Of a DNA stretch of 64,000 nt, positions 56,583-64,000 are shown in pieces. The stretch is from Hyposmocoma kahamanoa (Eukaryota > Arthropoda > Insecta > Lepidoptera > Cosmopterigidae). Every line of letters begins with the position of its first letter. Position 1 is the stretch's first letter. Under the pieces are notes generated by a model, which did no database searches, was not told the DNA's origin, and worked only from the letters and a program-made list of their open reading frames with translations. The stretch spans positions 21,256,350-21,320,349 of the forward strand of contig NW_020654810.1 in assembly GCF_003589595.1 (NCBI RefSeq). The letters are read 5' to 3'. Both the position numbers and the translations under genes were made by a program.

Positions 56583-56665
56583 GGCATGCAGTAATGTCAG
56601 CGTTACTATGTTCCGATTTTGAATGGTAATAAAGACTGCTGGTGAAGCTGCAGGCACATGGGACA
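56583..56665 (+). mobile_element. SINE-A middle fragment fused to a CR1 end
   Basis: gcatgcagtaatgtcagcgt, gttccgattttgaatggtaa and gctgcaggcacatgggacaa, then directly CR1 3' sequence at 56666. Confidence 0.65.
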
Positions 56666-57000
56666 AGTTACATTACAAAATTGTAGACTACGTGTTAGAT
56701 AGAGATATATGGAAAGACAACATGAGTCTAGATTCCACATAAATGTGATTCAAAATTATTCTATAGCATTAAGTTTATTTCCAAAGAGCAATTGAACGAG
56801 CAGTAGCTTAAAAAATTACGTTTTCAAGTGTAAAAATTTTACCTATGGAATAAATAATTAATTTGACCTTGACCTTGACTTTGACTTTGACTTTGACTTT
56901 GACTTTGACTTTGACTTTGACTTTGACTTTGACTTTGACTTTGACTTTGAATTTGACTTTGACTTTGACTTTGACTTTGACGTTGACTTTAACTTTGACT
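56666..57000 (+). mobile_element. CR1 3' end with long TTTGAC tail
   Basis: attacaaaattgtagactac, gagtctagattccacataaa, cgagcagtagcttaaaaaat and tttacctatggaataaataa parallel 16400-16640. The tail (56868-57000) is a microsatellite of about 20 TTTGAC units with a few substitutions. It is a 5'-truncated CR1 copy whose tail has expanded. Confidence 0.8.
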
Positions 57001-57078
57001 TAGATGTTTCGAATAATCATAAAGTTTTCATTTAAAAAAACGACGTCAAAAGTTTGTGGAATTACATCTATTTGCTAC

Positions 57079-57106
57079 GACCTTAACCGACTTTGTAGTC
57101 GGTTAA
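57079..57106. repeat. Short perfect hairpin (aaccgact type)
   Basis: ccttaaccgact and agtcggttaagg are exact complements around a 4-base loop. The aaccgactt motif recurs at 57700 and 59455. Confidence 0.85.
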
Positions 57107-57119
57107 GGGTGTAGGCTTG

Positions 57120-57345
57120 GATTCCACACCTATGTTGTGGATATTGCAAAGATTCCCACGAAGCGTTACGCTTCCACATTTATATGGCGAACGGCTATAG
57201 AGTGGAATTCCTTGTCTGCAGACTTATTCCCTGTACGTTATAACTTGGGTCTCTTCAAGGCGAGAGTGAATAGGCATTATTTAGGTGTGCATGCTCCATT
57301 GTCGACCTCATCGTTACTTTCTATCAGGTAAAATCCAATAAACCG
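57120..57345 (+). pseudogene. Non-LTR LINE ORF2 end
   Basis: A 64-codon frame reads RTAIEWNSLSADLFPVRYNL and then GLFKARVNRHYL, the WN.LP..(V/L)FP..Y(N/D)L..FK.(R/G)V..(H/Y)LxG end of many insect LINE ORF2 proteins. The stop at 57329 is near the normal end. Upstream coding sequence is absent. Second copy at 32215-32410. Confidence 0.65.
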
Positions 57346-57347
57346 GA

Positions 57348-57588
57348 TTTGGCCTTATTCAGAGTGGCGGCGGGCGCGGGTGGTCGCGTGCGTCGGCGCC
57401 AGTCTCGGGTATTGCCTCGGTCCGCCCGTACCTTTCACAGTGCTTGTATTAGCGTCTAGCGTCTGTTTACGATTTCGACGTGTGGATCTACCCGCTCGTA
57501 GCCGCTATGGCACTGTTAAAGGGAAGACGATAAGACCCCCGCGCCCGCACCAGCTGACACGCCCGCACCTACATTCTGAATGAGCCCT
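57348..57588. mobile_element. GC-rich MITE
   Basis: ggccttattcagagtggcgg cgggcgcggg at the left and, inverted, gggctcattcagaatgtagg tgcgggcg at the right. The interior is CpG-rich (tcgcgtgcgtcggcgccagt). A 67-codon frame is incidental. No target duplication clear. Confidence 0.5.
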
Positions 57589-58189
57589 CAGAGGTGGAAT
57601 ATTTCTACGTATATAAATGGGACCACTACTAAGAAACCTTCTTGCCAACAAAAAAGAATCATTGAAATCGTAAAAATAGAATAGAGAATCTCAAAATGAC
57701 TTTGAAGTCGGTTAAAAACTATTGTTTGTCCCGCTACCTGATATCGTAAAAATACCCTCTGGATTCGAGTGATGTAACCTATAGCTTTAATGTATACGAG
57801 TATTTATGGATTCAGTAAGTAGTAATAAATATCTCTTACTAAATATTTACAGTACCAAAACTTCGATATTTGCCAAAATGTTGTACCCAAGATCCGTATG
57901 TAAACAAAGCCTATTGACTTTCCTGCTTAACGTTTGTACCATGCCGTAACCCTCGGAGGATTAGTGATCAGTTCAATATTCATGGTTTGTTTAGGAAACT
58001 TTAAGATTCCGTAGGCTTTAACTATTTGGGAAGAAAGTTTTAAAGTATTGGAATTTATTAATTGCTACTTTGTGGAATGTTTAATTAGTAGGAGCAAGTA
58101 TTGGTAAAGACTTATAAATGGTTTAGAAAGGGGTTTATTCAAATAATTGAAGTTTAAACGATTATCAAAGGAAAGACTGTTTTTATTTT
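57589..58189. other. Unassigned stretch with SINE-A tail piece
   Basis: 57712-57752 (aactattgtttgtcccgcta, cctgatatcgtaaaaata) is the last 40 bp of a SINE-A sense copy. 57700 has aagtcggttaaaaa. Confidence 0.5.
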
Positions 58190-58640
58190 GATAATATACA
58201 GGTAAGGTAAAAAAGACAATAAAAACTTAAATAATAGAATGTAAAATTAGGATTTTTAAACTTTATTAATAAAATTGGGTCCCCACGGCAAGGTCCGAAG
58301 ATGCTGGCAGCGTTCCCCCTTTGTTTTACTACGCTAATGCGTTGGGCAGGTAACTGCCGGCCCTTGGGTTTCCCAGACAGTCTATTAATTATTTGGATAA
58401 AATTTTGTACAGATGAAGGGCACTGGGACCCCACAGGCCAAGGGTTCAGACTCCAAATAGGTAGTCGGAGCCGAGATCCTGGTACTTATTACTTTTTATT
58501 CCCTCCGCCAGCTCAGCTGCGGACCCAGCCCTCTTGCTGGTGTGCTGGAGATGGGATGGGGCAAGTATGTCTGCGCATGTCGTCGGTGGCACCAGTGTCC
58601 GGCCTATGCTCCAAAGGACGAGAGTCATTTCGTCCGTCAA
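58190..58640 (-). pseudogene. LINE ORF2 C-terminal relic
   Basis: The minus strand reads, in two frames, SNKYQDLGSDYLFGV, then TLGLWGPSALHLYKI, then INRLSGKPKGRQLPAQRISV and VKQRGNAASIFG. This matches the pattern KYxxLxxxYxFxPxxxETLGxWGPxAxxLfxxixxrlxxxtgxxraxxflxQRiSvaxQRGNAasvxG at the end of a lepidopteran reverse transcriptase ORF. Frame shifts between segments show it is dead. The 3' UTR follows toward 58190. Confidence 0.6.
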
Positions 58641-58699
58641 AAAAAAAGTTAAATTGACGGGTAAAAAATTGTTTTGCTATTTGTATATTGTAATTTTTA

Positions 58700-58990
58700 A
58701 GTTTATTGAACGTCACGATGTTTCGTCGTAATATTCAATTGTTTTTGTGAAATTACTCCTCTAGTTTGTTATAATTAGTAACACAAAGATCGCACACTAA
58801 GAAAAAAGTCCTTCGATCCGATTGGTTTCGAACCTGTCTTCCAGCAAACCGTACCAGACGCTATGCCAACTAAACCACGGAACGAGTCAGTAGAACTAAC
58901 GAATTTATTTATGTGCTTGTTGCCGATCATTGTTTTGGGTTTAATCGGCTTTTTTGCTGTAGCGCCATCTGTGAGAAACCTATCTTTAAT
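58700..58990 (-). mobile_element. SINE-C copy with outer block on tail side
   Basis: attcaattgtttttgtgaaa, ttactcctctagtttgttat and aacacaaagatcgcacacta, then minus-strand B box (aggttcgaaaccaatcgga) and A box (gtggtttagttggcatagcg), body with tagcgccatctgtgagaaac. The outer block touches the tail here, as at 37262. Confidence 0.7.
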
Positions 58991-59439
58991 CATCTTTTAA
59001 CAATTGGGACGACGTGGCAGACATGACGCTTCTCGACCCGTACCCAGCAGTGGAACATGGACGATAATGAGGATAAAAAAAGACGAAGTTTATTATTTTG
59101 CATAATAATAATAGGTGTAGGTGCATACATTAAAACTGCTACCAGTAAAATAAAATTGAAAAACCGCAAAGTAAAATTAACTAATGTATGTTATGAGCGA
59201 CGTGTACAATTGAATTAGCAACCCTTTTGTTCTGTCCGTCTGTCTGTCACAGTCACCCTCGTTGCATTTACGTACACGTGACTTGCGGTGGAGGAAAAAC
59301 ATTAATTTGCGATAATGGTTGCTTAGTCAATTAGATTATTGTTTAATTTTCAAATTAATTTGAATATGACTTCAATTCTATGGATTCTACGCCCCTGTGG
59401 GGTAAAAAATCTTCACCAACAGGGAAGCATCCGGTTTTT
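58991..59439. other. Unassigned spacer
   Basis: No recognised unit; 59220-59290 has cgtctgtctgtcacagtca. Confidence 0.45.
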
Positions 59440-60140
59440 AACCGACTTTAAAAAAGGAGAAGTTTCTTAATTCGACCTTATTTTTTTGTATGTATGTTAC
59501 GCGATAATTTGTGGACTGATTTTGATGATTCTTTTTGTAGGCAAGAGGATAATTCGATATTGGTCCCATTTAATTTTGTAGAATTTTTTACTTCTAAGGG
59601 TGGTAAACTAAAGGATGGCTCCAGTTTCTTGGCAAATAGATATAAATAAGTACCAATGTAATGCTTAAAGTTGTATATTTCTATTTACATGATTACGCTG
59701 TTGTAGGTCCGTGTTTCTTTAGTAGTAAATACTTATTGACAGATTTAAAATATTAATTGTTATATAATACTAAGGTTTTAAGGTTTTCGTATTGAAAATA
59801 ATTAAGAATATATATGTCACAACAGAGGATACACACAACATAATAATATGTACCGCTCTCTCAACATCCAGTCGATGATGCAACTGGAACGACTGAAAAT
59901 CAGCGTCTCTCTCGCCAGAGATAGACTTTTTGCTGAGTCGTCTCCTTTTCCTCTTTTGTGTCACTTTGCATTCTTATTTATAGATTATTTAATAAATAGC
60001 TATCAATTTAATGTTATGTTTATAATTTAGGGATGTAAAGTGACTTAAATGTGCCAATAAACGTTTTTCTTTCTTTCTCTCTTTCTTAAGTAGACGTACT
60101 AGTAATTCCACGAATTTTTGAGGTCGGTTTTAATTTTTAT
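59440..60140. mobile_element. aaccgactt-terminated element, possibly with nested tail
   Basis: gtttttaaccgactttaaaaaaggagaag at 59446-59475 and, inverted, tttttgaggtcggttttaat near 60115-60135. The aaccgacttcaaaaaaggagg start is a familiar lepidopteran transposon end. Inside, 60040-60088 (gtgccaataaacgtttttct and a ttct/ctttc run) looks like a separate LINE or SINE tail. No transposase frame visible. Confidence 0.5.
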
Positions 60141-60344
60141 AAAAAGTTTCATTTATTTAGTCCCAATTACAAACAGATAATGATCTAATGGTGGAAAGTT
60201 TAAAAAATTGTTGATAAAATGCCCAACTCCAGTTATCAATCAATAAAATTGTCATTGGAATATTGGAGCATTAAACAACAGATGCGGCTATTTCGTAATA
60301 AGTATTGACTAGTATTGTAATATAATATCGAACAGTAACATTAA

Positions 60345-60552
60345 CTGCCTCCGTGGCCGAATGGTTACCATGCCAGACTGCCACGCAGAGGTTCCAGGTT
60401 CGACTCCCGGGCGGGGACAAATATGTGTATGGCCTACATTTATTTCTCTGGTGAGTTTGGGTATAATTTGTGGTTGACTATGTGCGTGTCCATGGTACCT
60501 GCGACACAGGGTTACCCTAGTGCGGGGCTATGTTGAGTGCGTGCGTTATTAT
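60345..60552 (+). mobile_element. SINE-B copy, complete reference copy
   Basis: actgcctccgtggccgaatg (A box), caggttccaggttcgactcc, wait-free B box at about 60391-60405, then tatggcctacatttatttct, gtgagtttgggtataatttg, gtccatggtacctgcgacac and ccctagtgcggggctatgtt. Ends about gcgtgcgttattatt with no long A tail. Confidence 0.9.
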
Positions 60553-61771
60553 TAACAGCTATTTAAATTCCAATTAAATCAAAATCTGAGGGAAGCAATT
60601 CCCCCTTCTGTTTGATGACGTTCTCGATTTACAATTCTTCCACTATCTCAATTCTCTTTTAAATCTGGATTTTCGACTACAATGTATATACATTGCCTGT
60701 AAACTGTAGACTTTTAAAAAAAATTAGGGGAAGATTGAAGGAAAGAGAAGAAGACGAAGACCGAAAACAAAGTCAGTGAGTAAATAATATTGTTGCAACA
60801 TTATCTCGTTACCAAACAGCTGTAAGAGATTTTATTTTATGTGAGTAGTAGCTGTGGTAATACCATGTCTCCTTTTGTAAATTGATTTTATTTTTCATTA
60901 TTATTTATTATTATTCTTGTATAAGTAATTTTATTAACACGACGTTAACGTCTTACGAGAATTAATCTGTTTTGTTTTTTCCTATTTGTAAGTTTATCAT
61001 TGCTTTCTGTTACATATTATACTGTATGTTAAATAATTAAAAGTGTGAATAACTTATACATATACTATTTTATGATATCAAATGACAAGACCGATAAGAG
61101 GTGCGCCTAGTGGTAAGCGCGTAAGCGACACCCTATCTATGATTCTGCCACTGGCGAACACCTTGGCAAGGAGTTCTTAATTCTAAAGATAACTATATGT
61201 GTTTGAATGTTGCGTGTTTTCGCAACCTTCGATTGAGTGAACACTTCAACTTGAATTGTATAAACAAAATTTTTATATATAAGGTGTGTGAATCGTTGGT
61301 TGTCCGAAATAAATAAATAGATATATATATATAGAGAAACCAAAGTGAGCAGCTGTAAAAAGGTTTAATGAGCTTGCTACGAGTAGTAAGGAATGGATGA
61401 GGCAATACCAACAAGAGCAAAGCTCCAAATAAGTTACGTATATACCTTACACAGAAAATACCTTAAACCTTATACAGAAAATATGAATATGTAAAAACGT
61501 ATAACAATGCAATAACATGTTTAAGGCATTTCTCATCAAATAATACTTTAGGGATGTTCGATGAAAAATGTGTTCAAGTATTAATGTTGTTGATTATTGT
61601 TGTAACAGTAGTAATGTAATAAAAAATTAAAACATTATTAGTAGTAATACAATTTAACCTGTTTAATATTATTTCTTTTAATTTATATTTTGTTTCTCTA
61701 AAAGAAAGCGCATTATGCTATGCGATGACTGTAGCAACCTACGTAAAGGGATTGCAGTATAAATAAATGAA
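60553..61771. other. Unassigned stretch with a SINE-A piece
   Basis: 61075-61165 (atcaaatgacaagaccgata, gtgcgcctagtggtaagcgc) is a diverged antisense SINE-A 3' end. 60720-60780 has aagaagacgaagaccgaaaac, LINE-end-like. A ta microsatellite lies at 61318-61334. Confidence 0.45.
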
Positions 61772-61980
61772 TAAATAACGCACACACTCAACATAACCCC
61801 GCACTAGGGAAACCCTGTATTGCGGGTGCCATGGACACACACATAGACAACCACAAATTACACACAAACTCACGAGATAAATAAATGTAGGCTACACAAA
61901 TATTTCTCCCGGACGGGAATCGAACCTAGGGTCTCTGCGTGGCAGTTCGGCGTGATAACCGTTCAGCCACTGTGGCGTTC
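61772..61980 (-). mobile_element. SINE-B copy, antisense
   Basis: cacacactcaacataacccc, gcactagggaaaccctgtat, atgtaggctacacaaatatt, acgggaatcgaacctagggt (B box complement) and gtgataaccgttcagccact (A box complement). Full length. Confidence 0.9.
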
Positions 61981-62749
61981 AGTCAGTGGAGGCAGTTCAG
62001 TCAGTTAGTAGGTAGGTTAGATTTAAGAACCAATGTAAATAATTTTATTTTGGAAAATAAATGAAAAAATAAATACAGTTTGTCAAATTATATCTCGTTT
62101 TTAACGTTACGTAAAACTAATGTAATCTTAAATTTAATCAAAACGGAAAAATTATGAAAAACCTAGTCAATTCTATATCATAATAATAACTAAATTCTGT
62201 TTCAAAGAGAGTATGTAGCTATGTGTTGTCGACTAAGTACTATATTTATTACAAATTTCGATTGGATTCGTATCGATAACTCGACTAGCATCAATAGAGA
62301 TATGGACTCAACTCTATTCAAATCAATCGCGACGGATCTGATGCGAGTTAACGAGGTTTTATAAAGGCATTGAGGAACAGATGCGCTTTCTTGAATGGTA
62401 CAATCAGAGTGTACGCGTGTTTTTTACTCCTGTACGGAATAGCATAATAAATGTGATATAGATAGGAAACAGAGGATCTAATCAGTTGTAAATATAGAGG
62501 CAAAATGTAAAACAACATTTGAAATAGCATAACTTAAAAGTCAGTTCGCAGATAAAGTTACCTTCTTATCGCTTTTAAGTTAAATAAATATTTTTAATGT
62601 GTGTACTTACCCCAAGAAATAACAAGTCATAATTACTCCACCCAAAGTTAAGTACAGTCCCATTTCTTCTTGTAAGTTTTGATTATAGTCCCTTCTTACC
62701 CAACATGTCTGTTTGTAGAACCGAGCTTGCACAGGAATCTTATTAGTAA
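61981..62749. other. Unassigned stretch
   Basis: Follows SINE-B with a short duplication, gttcagtcagt, at 61977 and 61996. No other unit. Confidence 0.45.
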
Positions 62750-63080
62750 GGCTGCTTACAAATGCCGCCGCGAGGCCGCAAGAGTTGCGGCGTCATACCG
62801 CAGCACCAGTGCGATATGGCAGCCTATGCGACGAAATCAAATGAAATCGCGCGTTAGTAGACAATAGCGATAACCCTCGCCGCCGCCGCGGTGCGCGTAC
62901 GAAAGTGTGTAGACATATGCAAGGGCGACTACAACTGCCGCAGTGGCGGCGGTGCCGCTGTTATTACGGCGCCGTTTGTGATCAACCTCAGGTACTTGTA
63001 GGTACCCCAGATCAGCCCGATGACACAGACTACATCCGATTCTCAAAAGGCCTTGGGCGAGCGCCCCCGGGTACACTTAC
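62750..63080. other. GC-rich, CpG-dense block
   Basis: The densest GC block in the window: gccgccgcgaggccgcaag, ctcgccgccgccgcggtgcg, cagtggcggcggtgccgctg. Several frames of 62-86 codons run through it on both strands without a domain. It could be a MITE, a promoter/CpG region or a first exon; sequence alone does not decide. Confidence 0.35.
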
Positions 63081-63084
63081 AGCA

Positions 63085-63215
63085 CTTGATTATGTTCTGG
63101 GTGTTCTCTGGGTAGTGCCTCGAAGTGATTTCGTTGCTTATAGTACAAGGAATTCCCTAGTCTGAGACCATGTAATTGATGTGGTTGTCTGGAACATTAT
63201 TGTTTTGTTGTGTAC
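63085..63215 (+). mobile_element. SINE-B2 copy, 3' half
   Basis: gttctgggtgttctctgggt, agtgcctcgaagtgatttcg, agtacaaggaattccctagt and gatgtggttgtctggaacat match the second half of 24456-24650. The tRNA-like head is absent. Confidence 0.65.
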
Positions 63216-63229
63216 TAGGTTGTTGGAAA

Positions 63230-63690
63230 CATTTTTCATCATCATTCACAGTCTGATTTCATCCACTGCTGGGTATAGGGTAGCTTGTGCCATCCATTAC
63301 AATCCTGCGCTAGCCTCACCCATCTCACTCACCTACGTCCTATGAGTTTGATAATGTAGTTTAACCTTCTTATTGTAGGACGTCTCATGTTTTTATAACC
63401 ATCTCTTGGCCACTGTAGTGTATGCGGATTGTCTATGATTAGTCTCGAGCGCACACGTCACATGTAAAGAGGGTCAGTCTGTGTCACCGTCAGCCCTGAG
63501 GCATGTGGTGGTACGTAAGCGAGGCAAGTGCCAATACGCTATTGCTTGTAGAAGCGGATACCACAGACACCAATCGGTGGTCACCTTAATTCGTCAGTCA
63601 TTACCACGCCTTATAATATGTCTCGCCCAGCACCATTTCAGCTTCGTTATCTGATCTCTTGTCTTGGACGGTAATTGATCTTCGGATTTC
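63230..63690 (-). mobile_element. RTE-like LINE 3' end relic
   Basis: catcatcattcacagtctga and tttcatccactgctgggtat on the plus strand are the complement of a cagcagtggatgaaatcaga end. Upstream on the minus strand, DQITKLKWCWARHIIRRGND matches (S)LKWxWAGHIxR.xD of LINE ORF2 ends, then decayed sequence. 5'-truncated. Confidence 0.6.
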
Positions 63691-64000
63691 GAAATTCGAT
63701 TCCACTTTAGGGAAAGAAGTGGTGGATGATTCAAATACATTATGCTCTTTCAAGCTTTATATTCCTAATTACAAGAAAGAATATAATTATCTGTAAGTCT
63801 GCGTTCTTTTTAGCTTCATTAGAGTAGGGTAAGGACACCCATTAGGAATTTATAGAGCCAAGTATTCTTAACATCAAATCATTGACTTACAAATAAATGG
63901 ACGACGGGTCTAATACAAAAACCACGAAAAAAATGTCCCAAGTCAACCTATTTAAACGTAGTGACATGTAAAGGAATATGAAAAAGCTAAAACGTTGAAT

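Noticed and set aside
56868..57000. Satellite or CRISPR-like array
   Set aside because: Simple hexamer TTTGAC at the end of a CR1 3' UTR, with no spacers.
60345..60420. Functional tRNA gene
   Set aside because: The head is shared by several SINE-B copies and lacks a proper acceptor stem.

Overview
This window is intergenic insect chromatin packed with transposable-element debris. It is very probably from a moth or butterfly (Lepidoptera). The evidence is the AT-rich background, at least 25 copies of a short repeat whose core matches a SINE type I know from many lepidopteran genomes (a motif close to gtgttccggtttgaagggt and an A-rich tail after tattat), tRNA-derived SINEs of lepidopteran type, and LINE 3' ends of CR1 and RTE-like type. 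I found no host protein-coding gene, rRNA, functional tRNA or CRISPR array. Almost all short open frames lie in repeats or carry no recognisable domain.

The one substantial coding object is a nearly complete CR1-type non-LTR retrotransposon on the minus strand (about 48676-53600). ORF1 has a PHD-like zinc finger, a coiled coil, a lysine-rich tract and an esterase-like fold. ORF2 has an apurinic endonuclease and a reverse transcriptase and overlaps the end of ORF1. The 3' UTR ends in a GATAAA-type repeat (ATCTTT on the element strand). ORF2 stops early because of a one-base length change in a six-C run at about 49257-49262; the missing C-terminal segment is present in the next frame.

Layout. 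1-14 kb: LINE 3' ends, SINE-A copies, palindromic Penelope-like terminal fragments and several small inverted-repeat elements. 14-23 kb: a MITE with part of a MADF-domain reading frame, a CR1 3' end, more SINE-A, and a small relic of a Tc1/mariner-type transposase C-terminus. 23-34 kb: mostly SINEs and unassigned AT-rich sequence. 34-40 kb: a second MITE of the MADF family holding the other half of the domain, a long foldback, a composite tRNA-SINE, and two adjacent relics of the same reverse-transcriptase C-terminal region. 40-47 kb: sparse, with two perfect hairpins. 47-54 kb: a SINE/LINE fused frame followed by the CR1 element. 54-64 kb: dense SINEs, a TTTGAC microsatellite that is a CR1 tail, several LINE ends and a GC-rich block.

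The parts do not form a pathway. Each is an independent insertion or its remains. The most informative signals are the two MADF-bearing MITEs that keep different parts of one parent gene, the CR1 element one base from an open ORF2, the tRNA-like SINE-C whose Pol III boxes lie near its 3' end, and the recurrent palindromic Penelope-like fragments. Family names rest on recall of motifs, not on a database search.
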